DNA from: DATHYU01 sp033722675
Lineage (GTDB): Bacteria; Actinomycetota; Acidimicrobiia; Spongiisociales; UBA11373
Direction: 5' to 3'
Assembly (NCBI GenBank): GCA_033722675.1
Contig: JAWVYO010000004.1
Coordinates: forward strand, 1-50,348
DNA length: 50,348 nucleotides
Shown: one piece after another, positions 1 to 7,350 of the stretch
Numbering within the stretch: position 1 is the first letter of the stretch
Layout of the letters: every line of letters starts with the position of its first letter
The notes under the pieces: model-generated
Told to the model about the DNA's origin: nothing
What the model saw: only the letters and a program-made list of their open reading frames with translations
Databases searched by the model: none
Made by a program: the position numbers and the translations under genes

Positions 1-633
1 CGTGCTCGTCGTCGTGGTGGTCGAGGTGGACGTCGTGGAGGTGGTGGAGGTCGAAGTCGTCGACGTCGTAGATGTCGACGTCGTGGTGGTCGCCGCCACC
101 GTGGTCGTCGTCGACGGCGGAGCCGTCGTCGTGGTCGTCGACGGAGCGGTGGTCGTCGTCGTGGTCGACGACGAGGTGGTGCTCGTGGACGAGCTCGTGG
201 TGGTGGTGCCGGGCACGGTGGTCGTCGTGGACGAGGTGGTGGTGGTCGCCGCGGTGTCGGCGAGGATCGGCTCGGTGCACGCCTCGATGGGCAATCCGTC
301 GAGGGCCTCGTCGGGGATGAGGTTGGCGACCGCCACCCACACGGTCCCGTCGCCGTCGGGGCTGCGGATCTCGGCGTAGTCCCCCGTCACGTCGACGCCG
401 ACGACGAAGACGCGGTCACCCCGGCGCAGGGTTCCGATCGGGTCGCCGGCCGGGCAGGCGAGGGTGGTGATCTCGTCGACGGGCGCCGTCGCGGGCCCGG
501 GGTCGTCGGATCCGACGAGGTCGACGACGCCGGTGGCGCCGAGGGCGAAGCCCGCACCCGCCGTGACGAGGCCGGCGACGACGAGCGCGACCACGAGGTT
601 GATGGCTCCGCGCTGTCCGCCCTCCGATCCCAC
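1..633 (-). CDS. Membrane-anchored SH3-like protein with Thr/Ser-rich tail (3' end outside window)
   Basis: Read from a GTG at 633, the frame stays open for 211 codons to the window edge, so the C-terminus is missing. A short N-terminus is followed by one membrane segment (about residues 11-33). A small beta-rich domain (about 57-107, with GTLRRGDRVFVVG and DGTVWVAVANL) resembles bacterial SH3 domains. Cys60 and Cys119 could form a disulfide. From residue 129 it is almost only Thr and Ser, which explains the cgt/ggt/cga triplet texture at the window start. The topology suggests the SH3 domain is outside the membrane. The GTG is supported by a TAGGTT -10 ending 8 bases upstream (leaderless) and by the lack of a better start. 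The role is unknown; wall binding is a common role of such domains but is only inferred. Confidence 0.75.
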   Translation of the reverse strand, partial: MGSEGGQRGAINLVVALVVAGLVTAGAGFALGATGVVDLVGSDDPGPATAPVDEITTLACPAGDPIGTLRRGDRVFVVGVDVTGDYAEIRSPDGDGTVWVAVANLIPDEALDGLPIEACTEPILADTAATTTTSSTTTTVPGTTTTSSSTSTTSSSTTTTTTAPSTTTTTAPPSTTTTVAATTTTSTSTTSTTSTSTTSTTSTSTTTTTST

Positions 634-641
634 GGGTCAGG

Positions 642-647
642 AACCTA
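642..647 (-). promoter_or_regulatory. -10 element TAGGTT, leaderless
   Basis: TAGGTT on the minus strand ends 8 bases before the GTG at 633, so transcription would begin at or next to the start codon. Confidence 0.5.
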
Positions 648-720
648 CCGGGAGGGCACCGGTGCCCGCAAACCCACGCTGACCTGGGATTTCTCGGCAA
701 CCGCCTGCCCGACAGGGCCG

Positions 721-1488
721 TCAGGCGAAGTCGACCTCACCCCACATGCCGGCCTCGTAGTGGCCCGGCACGAGGCATGCCACCTGGTCGATCGCGTCCG
801 CATCGGACGGCAAGGTCGTCTCGACGACCCGGGTCTCGCCGACCTCCACCCAGACCACGATGTCGGGCGACTCCTCGTGATGCCCGTCGCCGGAGTGGTC
901 GTGACCGGCCTCGATGTGCTCCTCGGCCTTGTGGGCGGTGGTGAGGCGGAACTCGTGGGGAACCTGGCCCTCGTTGATCAATTCGAACCGAACCGTCGCA
1001 CCCGGGGTCAGCGCCAGGAGATCGGGATCGAACCCGAAGTCGGTCAGCACCACGGTGTACTCGGTCGTCACCTCGCCGGTGGCCTCGGGGATGAACTCCT
1101 CCGACGCCACGATCTCGTCGGCGTCGTGCGCCTCCTCCGAGTGGGCGTCACCCTCCTCGTGCGCCTCCTCCGAATGGGCGTCACCCTCCTCGTGCGCCTC
1201 CTCCTCGTGCGCCTCCTCCGAATGGGCGTCACCCTCCTCGTGCGCCTCCTCCTCGTGTGCCTCCTCCGAGTGGGCGTCACCCTCCTCGTGCGCCTCCATG
1301 TCCGAAGCCATGTCGGCGTCGGAAGCGGCGGTCGTGGTGGGGGCGGCGGTGGTCGACGTCGGAGCGATGCTCGTGGTCGGGGCGGCGGTGGTCGTGGGCG
1401 CGGCGGTCGGGTCCGACGCGTCGTCTCCACCACCGCAGGCGGCGACGACGAGGGCCAGGGCGAAAACGGCGATCGAGATGCGGCGCAT
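721..1488 (-). CDS. Cupredoxin-domain lipoprotein with His/acidic repeats
   Basis: Exported lipoprotein of 255 aa with lipobox VAAC. I chose the ATG at 1488 because GGAGG lies just upstream and the signal peptide then begins MRRISIAV; an in-frame ATG at 1500 gives 259 aa. Numbering below is from the longer form. After a Thr/Ala/Pro linker (28-60) comes a tandem region (69-126) of AHEEGDAHSEE-like units with many His, Glu and Asp. The C-terminal domain (about 140-259) is a plastocyanin/azurin-like cupredoxin: His182 in PHEF, then Cys242, His247 and Met252 in the CxxxxHxxxxM spacing of type 1 copper sites. A second His-rich stretch lies at 190-208. Likely roles are periplasmic electron transfer or copper/metal binding. 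Repeat number may vary between strains. Confidence 0.85.
   Translation of the reverse strand: MRRISIAVFALALVVAACGGGDDASDPTAAPTTTAAPTTSIAPTSTTAAPTTTAASDADMASDMEAHEEGDAHSEEAHEEEAHEEGDAHSEEAHEEEAHEEGDAHSEEAHEEGDAHSEEAHDADEIVASEEFIPEATGEVTTEYTVVLTDFGFDPDLLALTPGATVRFELINEGQVPHEFRLTTAHKAEEHIEAGHDHSGDGHHEESPDIVVWVEVGETRVVETTLPSDADAIDQVACLVPGHYEAGMWGEVDFA
1123..1296. repeat. Coding tandem repeat of the lipoprotein
   Basis: Imperfect in-frame repeats of about 33 and 48 bases encode AHEEGDAHSEE, with or without AHEEE, four times between residues 69 and 126 of the cupredoxin lipoprotein. Confidence 0.9.
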
Positions 1489-1601
1489 GGTTCCTCCCAT
1501 GGGGCGTGTCCCCAGGATCCATGGGCGAAGCCGCGAGGTCCACCGTGCGGCGGTCCCGCGTTCGCTATCCGGTGGGGCGACGCGGAATGTGACCTTCGGC
1601 C

Positions 1602-2225
1602 CTAGTCGATGAGGCCGAGCCGAAGGGCCGTCGCGACGGCCTCCACCCGCGTCGAGGCCCCGAGGAGGTCGAGTGCCGCTGCCACGTCGGCCTTCACGGT
1701 CGCCTCCGAGACGCCGGTCGCGTTGGCGATGGCGGCGTTCGAGGCACCCTCGGCGATCAGGCGCAGGATCGACTCCTGACGGTCCGTGAGCGTCGGCGCC
1801 GCCGCCGGGTCGCCGCTCAGCTGATCCATGAGGTGGCGGGTGAGCGCAGGCTGCACGTACGCCTTGCCCGCGTCCACCGCACGGAGTGCCGCCAGGAGTT
1901 CGTCGAGGGCGGCGCTCTTCAGCAGGTATCCGTCCGCTCCCCGCTCCACCGCGGTCCGGATGAAGCCCGGCTCGTCGTGCATGGAGACGACGATCACCCG
2001 CAGGTCGGGATGCCGCTCCCCGAGCACGGGCAGGAGGTCCAGCCCGCTCGTGCCCGGCATCCGGATGTCGAGGAGGACGACGTCGGCGTCGAGCCCGGGG
2101 AGCAGGTCGAGCAACTCCCCGGCACTCGAGGCCTCACCCACCACCTCGATCCCCTCGTGGGGCTCGAGCATCCACCGCAGGCCCGTGCGCACCACACCGT
2201 GGTCGTCGGCCAGCACGACCCTCAC
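1602..2225 (-). CDS. NarL/FixJ-family response regulator
   Basis: 207-aa two-component regulator. The receiver domain (1-120) has the acidic pair Asp7/Asp8, phospho-acceptor Asp53 (VVLLDIRMPG), Ser81 at the Thr/Ser switch and Lys103. A LuxR-type helix-turn-helix (about 143-207) contains LTDRQESILRLIAEGASNAAIA. Its GTG start overlaps the stop of the upstream histidine kinase gene by 4 bp, so the two are translationally coupled and form one signalling pair. Targets are not evident; the neighbouring cupredoxin lipoprotein is a candidate by position only. Confidence 0.92.
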   Translation of the reverse strand: MRVVLADDHGVVRTGLRWMLEPHEGIEVVGEASSAGELLDLLPGLDADVVLLDIRMPGTSGLDLLPVLGERHPDLRVIVVSMHDEPGFIRTAVERGADGYLLKSAALDELLAALRAVDAGKAYVQPALTRHLMDQLSGDPAAAPTLTDRQESILRLIAEGASNAAIANATGVSEATVKADVAAALDLLGASTRVEAVATALRLGLID

Positions 2226-3523
2226 GGCGGCTCCCCGACGTGGACCGGCACGGTGGCGACGGCTCTGGTCCCGCCGCCCCGGCGTCGGTCGAGCGTGAGC
2301 GAGCCACCGATCGCCTCCAACCGCTCCCGGGTCGTGGTCAGCCCCAGGCCCGGCGACCCGTCGACACCGATGCCGTCGTCGCTGACCTCGAGCCGGACCG
2401 CGGCGGGATCGCCGCGCAGCCGGAGCTCCACCCGGGACGCCCCGGCGTGCTTGCGAACGTTGGTGAGCAGCTCGCCGGCCGCCCGGAAGACGGCCCCCCT
2501 GGGCACGTCGTCGGGTTCCACCGGCACGTCGCTCTGCAGATCGATGTCCAGGTCCGTTTCCGCCTCGACCGCGGCGGCGAGCTCGGCGACGGCGGCCTCC
2601 AGGCCGATGTCGGCGAGCAGGCCCTGATGCAGGATGCGCAGCTCGGCCCGCAGCGTGCCGTCGACGTCCCGGACGATCCCGGCCAGCCGGTCGAGTTCGT
2701 CACGCACCGGGTGATCGGGATCCACCCGCGCCTTGCTGCCCTCGAGTCCGTAGAGCAGTCGGTAGAGCGGCTGACCGACGTCGTCGTGGAGCGACCCGAC
2801 GATTCGGCGCCGCTCGTCCTCCTGCGCGGCCAGCAACCGGCCGACGAGCACCTCGGCCTGCTTGCGGCGCCGGTTGAGATCACGCGCACGCGCCAGCGTG
2901 AGGATCCCCAGGAACGCTCCGAGCACGGCCAGCCCGATCCCGATGCTGGCCCACACGTTGCGTTCGATCCTGCCGAGCGCCGCTTCCAGGCGATCCGTCC
3001 GCTGCTCGATCTCGAACACGGACGTGACGGCGCCGCCCTCGTGACCGAAGGGCAGGTAGAACTCGATGAGCGACCCGAGGTGCCGGTGGGCGGCGTGGGC
3101 GGGTTCGGTCAGGTCGGACACCTGCGTCCCGATCTCCCCGCCGAAGGCGGCCACGGCGGGGTCGGCGAGTTCGAACCGCTCCCCGATCAGGTCCGCCTCG
3201 TCGGAGTAGGCGATCGTCCCGTCGGGCAGCCACACCTTGACCCGCACCGTCTCGCCGCCGAGGAGCCGCTCCCGGACCGCTTCGTCGAAGGCGGCCGCCG
3301 ACGGCTCGCCGATGTCGCGCTCGAGGGAGTCCACGATCCCCTCGAGGATCTCCGCCCGGGCCTCGAGCAGGTGCCCCCGGGCAGCGCTGGTGATCGAGAA
3401 CCCGAGGGCGATCGCCAGTCCCGCCGCCGCCAGCACGCCGGCCAGTGCCAGCCGTCCGAGTCCACCGATCTCCCGCCACTCGCGGACGATGCCGCTCCGA
3501 AAGCGCTGCACGATCGAGGCCAT
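2222..3523 (-). CDS. Membrane sensor histidine kinase, HisKA_3 type
   Basis: 433-aa sensor kinase. TM1 at about 24-46 and TM2 at about 189-210 flank a 140-residue extracytoplasmic sensor without a domain I recognise. A cytoplasmic helical linker (211-235) leads to the HisKA_3 dimerisation helix, ERRRIVGSLHDDVGQ, with phospho-His246. The HATPase domain has the N box with Asn354 (ELLTNVRKHAG), the G1 box DDGIGV (382-387) and GLGL (392-395). It is the NarL/DegS class and pairs with the overlapping regulator gene downstream. The start is supported by CACAAT ending 6 bases upstream, which suggests a leaderless mRNA. Confidence 0.92.
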   Translation of the reverse strand: MASIVQRFRSGIVREWREIGGLGRLALAGVLAAAGLAIALGFSITSAARGHLLEARAEILEGIVDSLERDIGEPSAAAFDEAVRERLLGGETVRVKVWLPDGTIAYSDEADLIGERFELADPAVAAFGGEIGTQVSDLTEPAHAAHRHLGSLIEFYLPFGHEGGAVTSVFEIEQRTDRLEAALGRIERNVWASIGIGLAVLGAFLGILTLARARDLNRRRKQAEVLVGRLLAAQEDERRRIVGSLHDDVGQPLYRLLYGLEGSKARVDPDHPVRDELDRLAGIVRDVDGTLRAELRILHQGLLADIGLEAAVAELAAAVEAETDLDIDLQSDVPVEPDDVPRGAVFRAAGELLTNVRKHAGASRVELRLRGDPAAVRLEVSDDGIGVDGSPGLGLTTTRERLEAIGGSLTLDRRRGGGTRAVATVPVHVGEPP

Positions 3524-3529
3524 GGGTCG

Positions 3530-3535
3530 ATTGTG
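3530..3535 (-). promoter_or_regulatory. -10 element CACAAT, leaderless kinase promoter
   Basis: CACAAT on the minus strand ends 6 bases before the ATG at 3523. The same hexamer and spacing occur at the DJ-1/PfpI gene (44168). Confidence 0.45.
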
Positions 3536-3549
3536 CCGGACCGGACGCG

Positions 3550-3584
3550 GCGACGGGGCCCGGAGGGGGATCGGGCCCCGTCGC
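3550..3584. terminator. 13-bp perfect stem-loop after the sulfur operon
   Basis: A perfect 13-bp inverted repeat (arms 3550-3562 and 3572-3584, 9-base loop) lies between the end of the sulfur operon and the kinase start. There is no clear U tract. Confidence 0.6.
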
Positions 3585-3598
3585 GCATCGGACCGTGT

Positions 3599-3638
3599 CG
3601 CCCGGCCGCTCCGTGAGGAGCGGGCGGGGTGCCGGGCG
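3599..3638. terminator. Nested stem-loop directly after the DsrE2-like gene
   Basis: Outer arms CGCCCGGC/GCCGGGCG (3599-3606, 3631-3638) enclose an inner hairpin CGCTCC-gtga-GGAGCG. It lies 12 bases past the stop of the last sulfur-operon gene and works with the next hairpin as a two-part terminator. Confidence 0.55.
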
Positions 3639-3650
3639 ATCGCCCGACGC

Positions 3651-4190
3651 CTAGACGAAGACCACCTGGCCTCCGTCGGACAGCTCCATGAACTCGGCCA
3701 CGTTGATGACCGCCTCGACGGCGTCGTGCATGTCGTCCATCTCGAGACCCATCATGTCGACGGACATCTTGCAGGCCCAGAGCTGGGCGCCGCTGTCGTG
3801 GAGGAGGTCGAGGAACTCGGGCACCTCGGGCACGCCCTGCTCGGCGATCTGCTTCTTCAGCATCCGCGTCGCCATCCGGGTCATGCCGGGCAGGCCACCG
3901 AGGCCCTGGGGCATCGACATCTTGAAGTGCCCCGGCGGATGCATCGCCGTGTTCCCCAGGAGGGTGAACTTCAGGTCGTGCATCGTCTCCTTGTTGATCA
4001 TGTCCATGCCCCAGAAGGTGAAGAAGATGTGGGTCTCGATCCCCTCGCCGAGGGCGCCGTTGGCCATGATCAGGGCCGGGTAGGCCATGTCGAGGTTGCC
4101 CTTCGAGCAGATGAAGGCGATCTTTCTCGCCTCGGCCTCGTCGTCACCGAAGTCGGGGACGATGGCGGGGGCTTCCTGTGTGTCGGTCAT
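3651..4190 (-). CDS. DsrE2-like sulfur carrier protein
   Basis: 179-aa protein of the DsrE/DsrF/DrsH-like superfamily. Near the N-terminus is KIAFICSKGNLDMAYPALIMA with Cys28. The conserved ACKMSVDMMGLE stretch carries Cys140, the cysteine equivalent to the persulfide-carrying residue of DsrE2 proteins (ACxMSxDxMG). Family members relay sulfane sulfur between rhodaneses, TusA/DsrC-type proteins and oxidising enzymes. It is the last gene of the sulfur operon, 24 bp after the TusE/DsrC-like gene. The Met-rich middle (about 89-112) may contact the membrane or a partner, as in DsrE2 proteins described as membrane-associated. No membrane segment is convincing. Confidence 0.85.
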   Translation of the reverse strand: MTDTQEAPAIVPDFGDDEAEARKIAFICSKGNLDMAYPALIMANGALGEGIETHIFFTFWGMDMINKETMHDLKFTLLGNTAMHPPGHFKMSMPQGLGGLPGMTRMATRMLKKQIAEQGVPEVPEFLDLLHDSGAQLWACKMSVDMMGLEMDDMHDAVEAVINVAEFMELSDGGQVVFV

Positions 4191-4214
4191 GGGAATCCTT
4201 TCTGGTCGCTCTCG

Positions 4215-4529
4215 CTAGATGCAGCCCTTGGGCTTGGGGAGGCCGGCGACGTAGGCCATCTTCTTGGCGGGCTTCTTCGGGAACAGCGTGAACAGCGACT
4301 TCGTCGGGAAGCCGCCGACCGTCGAGACACGGCGGATCGTCGCCGTCTCGCCCTGGTCCTGGAAGTCCTCGCGCAGGAACTTGACGACGCTCCAGTGGTC
4401 CTCGGTCATGTCGATGCCGATGGCCCCGGCGAGCGCCTCACCGATCGCTTCGTTCCACTCGTCGTACTCGGTGAGGAAGCCTTCCTCGTCGACGGAGACG
4501 TCGGTCCCCGCAATGGTCGTGGTGGGCAT
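4215..4529 (-). CDS. TusE/DsrC-family sulfur relay protein with a single cysteine
   Basis: 104-aa protein ending KKMAYVAGLPKPKGCI, the conserved C-terminal arm of DsrC/TusE. The penultimate Cys103 (CysA) is present. The second cysteine of true DsrC, 11 residues upstream, is Ala92, so it cannot form the DsrC trisulfide and is of TusE or DsrC-like type. The body has the usual DEWNEAIGEALA and LTEDHW-like motifs (here MTEDHWSVV). The ATG at 4529 has AGGAGGGATTGCACC upstream. It lies between DUF1641 and DsrE2-like genes, so transfer of persulfide from the flavoprotein to a DsrE2/DsrC pair is a reasonable inference. Confidence 0.87.
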   Translation of the reverse strand: MPTTTIAGTDVSVDEEGFLTEYDEWNEAIGEALAGAIGIDMTEDHWSVVKFLREDFQDQGETATIRRVSTVGGFPTKSLFTLFPKKPAKKMAYVAGLPKPKGCI

Positions 4530-4543
4530 GGTGCAATCCCTCC

Positions 4544-5254
4544 TCAGGGGGTGGTGTGATCGGTCGTGGTCGAATCCTCGGTCGGTTCGGCGCCTCCGCC
4601 GCCGGCCGACTGCATGGCCTTCAGGAACCGCGCCATGCCGCGGCGGACGCCGGGATCCCGCATGAGCCGCAGCATCTGCCGCAGGCTCGGGGCCTCGGGG
4701 ACGTCCTCTTCGAGCGCCACGGCGGTGCGCTGGAGCATCGTCATGATCTCCGGCTGGGTCATCTCCTTCACCGTGTTGAGGATGAGGACGACGTTGTCGG
4801 CGAGCCGATCGACGTCCTCCTCCGTGAACCCGGTCACGATCCGGTCGACGACGCCCATCCCGTGGCTGGCAAAGGTGAAGTAGCCCTTGCGGTCGGCCTC
4901 GTCGAGCGCCGACGTCAGTCGCATGACGACCTCCCCGGTGAGGGGGCCGACGTCGTCGACAAGGTCCACGAAGCTCTCGAACCGTTCGAGGGTCGTATCG
5001 AGCCGGGCCGCGTTGGCGGCGAGCCGCTTCGCCAGACGAAGGAGGTCGGCGGGATCGACGTCGTCCTGGATGTCCTCGAGTTCTCTGGTCACGTTTGCGA
5101 CGACGCCGGTGGCGATCGGTGCGAGGTCGGACCGCAGCTCGTCCCATGCCTCCCGGCGGGCCCGCTGCTCACGGAGCTCGGCGGCGATCTCGTCGAGCCG
5201 GTCGGCGAGGCCGTCGAGCCGTTCCTCGAGGGCCGGAGCGGTGGCGGTGGCCAT
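4544..5254 (-). CDS. DUF1641 family protein
   Basis: 236-aa soluble, largely helical protein. An N-terminal coiled coil (about 8-45) precedes the conserved DUF1641 core at about 145-210 (GVVDRIVTGFTEEDVDRLADNVVLILNTVKEMTQPE is split here only by my reading). The C-terminus is Gly/Thr-rich and probably disordered. DUF1641 proteins occur next to sulfide:quinone oxidoreductases and formate dehydrogenases and may aid assembly or electron transfer. Its ATG directly follows the stop codon of the flavoprotein gene, which implies coupling. Biochemical function is not established. Confidence 0.82.
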   Translation of the reverse strand: MATATAPALEERLDGLADRLDEIAAELREQRARREAWDELRSDLAPIATGVVANVTRELEDIQDDVDPADLLRLAKRLAANAARLDTTLERFESFVDLVDDVGPLTGEVVMRLTSALDEADRKGYFTFASHGMGVVDRIVTGFTEEDVDRLADNVVLILNTVKEMTQPEIMTMLQRTAVALEEDVPEAPSLRQMLRLMRDPGVRRGMARFLKAMQSAGGGGAEPTEDSTTTDHTTP

Positions 5255-6493
5255 CTACGCCTCCTCCCTCGTCTTGCCGGCCATGAGCATCTCGTGGGGC
5301 AGGGGCATCGGCCGGCCCTTGAGGAGGATGTTCCAGTAGACCCACTTGAACATCATCTTCCCCCAGTGGTTCGCCTCGGTCTCCTTGAGGAGCGAGAACG
5401 GTCCGATCCCCGGCAGCGGGTACTTGCCCGGCAGGGGCTGGGTGTCGTAGTTGAAGTCGATGAGCAGGCCCTTGCCGTGCCCGGACTCGATGAAGCAGTT
5501 GGCGTGTCCGTCGAACTGCTCGGTCATCGCCAGGCCCTCGATGTGGCGCAGGAAGTTCTCCGTGAACACCTCGACGGCGAAGTGGGCCACGGATCCGGCC
5601 TTCGAGGTGGGGAGCGCCGCCGCGTCACCGATGGCGAACACGTTGTCGTGGTCGGTCGACAGGAAGGTGCCCTTGTCGACGGGCACGTGGTTCAACTCGT
5701 CGCCGAGCCCCGACCGGGCGACGAACTCGGCGCCCATGTTGATCGGGATCGTGACGAGGAGGTCGTAGTCGACCTCGCGCTCGTCGTAGGAGACGAGCGT
5801 GTGGCCTTCGGCGTCCACCCGCTCCAGGAAGAAGTCGGGTTCGACGGTGACCTTCTTGTCCTCGAGGAGGTTGGCGAGGTGCGTGGCGGCGATCGGCTTC
5901 GTGAAGACCTCCGACATGGGGGTCACGTAGACGATCTCCACGCGGTCGCGCATGCCGCGCTCTGCGAAGAAGGAGTCGGCGAGGAACGTGAACTCGAGCG
6001 GCGCCACCGGGCACTTGATCGGCATCTCGATGATGTTCACGGCGAGACGGCCGCCCTCCCACGTCTTGAGGGTCTCGGCCAGGGCTTCGGCCCCCTCCAG
6101 CGTGTAGAAGTCGTGGGCCGTCTTCCGCCACTCGTCGTCGGTGAGCCCCGGGGTCTGGTCGGGCCGCGGGTGCGTCCCCGTCGCGATGACGAGCTGGTCG
6201 TAGTCGAGGACGGTGCCGTCGGCGAGCCGCACCCGGTCCTCGTCGGGCTCGACGAGATCGATCTCGCCGACCACGAGGTCGACGCCGTCGGGGATGAAGC
6301 GGCGCGTCGGCCGGATCACGTCCTTGCGGGTGTACGTGCCGAAGGGGATGAACAGGAAGCCCGGCTGGTAGTAGTGGGTCTCCCGCTCGTCGACGATGGT
6401 GATCGTCCACTCGCCCGGGTCGAGTTCGGGGCGAAGTTTGTTGACGACCATCGTCCCGGCCGTGCCGGCGCCGAGGACGACGAGGTGCTTCAC
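5255..6493 (-). CDS. Sulfide:quinone oxidoreductase-like FAD flavoprotein
   Basis: 412-aa flavoprotein of the SQR / FAD-dependent disulfide oxidoreductase family. The N-terminal dinucleotide fold is HLVVLGAGTAGTMVVNKL. LVIATGTHPRPD and the second FAD motif NVFAIGDAAALP (284-295) are present. Cys161 in MPIKCPVAPLEF and Cys333 in ANCFIESG match the two redox cysteines that SQRs use to bind sulfur as a persulfide. The C-terminal segment (about 365-412) has amphipathic stretches suited to monotopic membrane binding, as in SQR. The GTG start overlaps the regulator stop by 4 bp. Expected reaction: sulfide to sulfane sulfur with quinone reduction, handed to the TusE/DsrE2 proteins downstream. The exact SQR type cannot be settled by eye. 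Confidence 0.85.
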   Translation of the reverse strand: MKHLVVLGAGTAGTMVVNKLRPELDPGEWTITIVDERETHYYQPGFLFIPFGTYTRKDVIRPTRRFIPDGVDLVVGEIDLVEPDEDRVRLADGTVLDYDQLVIATGTHPRPDQTPGLTDDEWRKTAHDFYTLEGAEALAETLKTWEGGRLAVNIIEMPIKCPVAPLEFTFLADSFFAERGMRDRVEIVYVTPMSEVFTKPIAATHLANLLEDKKVTVEPDFFLERVDAEGHTLVSYDEREVDYDLLVTIPINMGAEFVARSGLGDELNHVPVDKGTFLSTDHDNVFAIGDAAALPTSKAGSVAHFAVEVFTENFLRHIEGLAMTEQFDGHANCFIESGHGKGLLIDFNYDTQPLPGKYPLPGIGPFSLLKETEANHWGKMMFKWVYWNILLKGRPMPLPHEMLMAGKTREEA

Positions 6494-7254
6494 GATCTGC
6501 TCCTTTGGTTCTGGGTGGTCGTCGACCCGGCGAGGGCCGCGATCTGGTCGAGGCGCGCCATGAGCTCGCTGCGAGCCGCGGTCAGCTCCGAGATGAGGTC
6601 GGCGATGCGTGGGAGGACGTCGAGGATGCGCTGCCGCTCCCGGGCCTCCAGCCGGAACACGTCGGCGACATGGGGGCGGAGGTCGCCGGCGGTGAGACCG
6701 ACCGAGGCGGCGATCCGCTCGAGACGGTCCTGCTCGGGCGGCCAGTCGGCGGGGGCGATGCCGCCCACGATCAGCATGCCGACGAGTTCACTGCCCACCC
6801 GCACGAAGGTGCGGGCGCACAGGAAGCCGAGGTGGCTGGGGGCCATGCGGGGCTCGAGGCCGCCGTCCTCGCCGAGGAGCCGCCACCCGTCCATGCAGGC
6901 GTCGACGACGCCGGGGCGATCGTTGATCGACCGGAAGAAGCCACAGGGGTTCGAGACCTCGGTGAGGGGCCGGCCCCGCATGTCGGTCACGACCGCCATG
7001 ACGCCGAAGAGCTCGGCGGCGAGGTCCGCGAAACCCTGAATCGCCTCCGGCACGAGCACCGCTTCCATCGTCCCGGGCGCCGAGGCGCCCGCGTCACCGG
7101 TGCCGAGCCAGCGGTGGATCTCGTCGGCGGGGAATCGCCACTGGCGCCCCACCTTGAGGGCGGGGAGCCGCCCGTCCTCCGCCATGCGGTAGATCGTCGA
7201 CTTGTCGACGTCGAGGAGCTCCTGGAGGTCCTTGGTGGTCAACAGCGAGGCCAT
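6490..7254 (-). CDS. Excisionase-like HTH regulator with PocR sensory domain
   Basis: 254-aa predicted transcription regulator. An N-terminal MerR/excisionase-type helix-turn-helix (about 4-51, TTKDLQELLDVDKSTIYRMAEDGRLPALKVG) is joined to a PocR-type ligand-binding domain (about 66-185) with Cys104, Cys120 and Cys146, then a coiled coil (about 185-240). I chose the ATG at 7254 because GAGGCGG lies 7 bases upstream and the HTH begins at once; a longer form from 7290 adds 12 residues. It is the first gene of the sulfur operon and probably regulates it. The cysteines raise the possibility of sensing reactive sulfur, but that is speculation. Confidence 0.82.
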   Translation of the reverse strand: MASLLTTKDLQELLDVDKSTIYRMAEDGRLPALKVGRQWRFPADEIHRWLGTGDAGASAPGTMEAVLVPEAIQGFADLAAELFGVMAVVTDMRGRPLTEVSNPCGFFRSINDRPGVVDACMDGWRLLGEDGGLEPRMAPSHLGFLCARTFVRVGSELVGMLIVGGIAPADWPPEQDRLERIAASVGLTAGDLRPHVADVFRLEARERQRILDVLPRIADLISELTAARSELMARLDQIAALAGSTTTQNQRSRS

Positions 7255-7306
7255 CGGGTCACCGCCTCTCGTGCATCTGGTGCAGCTCATGCATCTCGCG
7301 CACCGT

Positions 7307-7316
7307 ATGCGCGCAT
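7307..7316. promoter_or_regulatory. 10-bp palindrome and GCATCT repeats upstream of the sulfur operon
   Basis: ATGCGCGCAT is a perfect palindrome. GCATCT occurs at 7273, 7291 and 7313 in the same short leader. Possible operator of the operon's own regulator; inferred from pattern only. Confidence 0.3.
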
Positions 7317-7350
7317 CTGCATGTTCGAATAGAGACGAAGGTCCCGACCG

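Noticed and set aside
2..379. Plus-strand Val/Asp-rich reading frame
   Set aside because: Complement of the Thr/Ser-rich tail of the minus-strand gene at 1-633, which has a promoter, TM segment and SH3-like domain.
1123..1296. CRISPR-like spaced repeats
   Set aside because: In-frame coding repeats without unique spacers of constant length and no cas genes.
760..1612. Long plus-strand frames opposite the cupredoxin lipoprotein
   Set aside because: The minus strand has signal peptide, lipobox and copper ligands; the plus frames mirror its repeats and encode low-complexity Arg/Ser/Val sequence.
4556..7039. Very long plus-strand frame opposite the sulfur operon
   Set aside because: High-GC shadow frame, rich in Gly/Val/Glu/His repeats; the minus strand holds five recognisable genes with overlaps.
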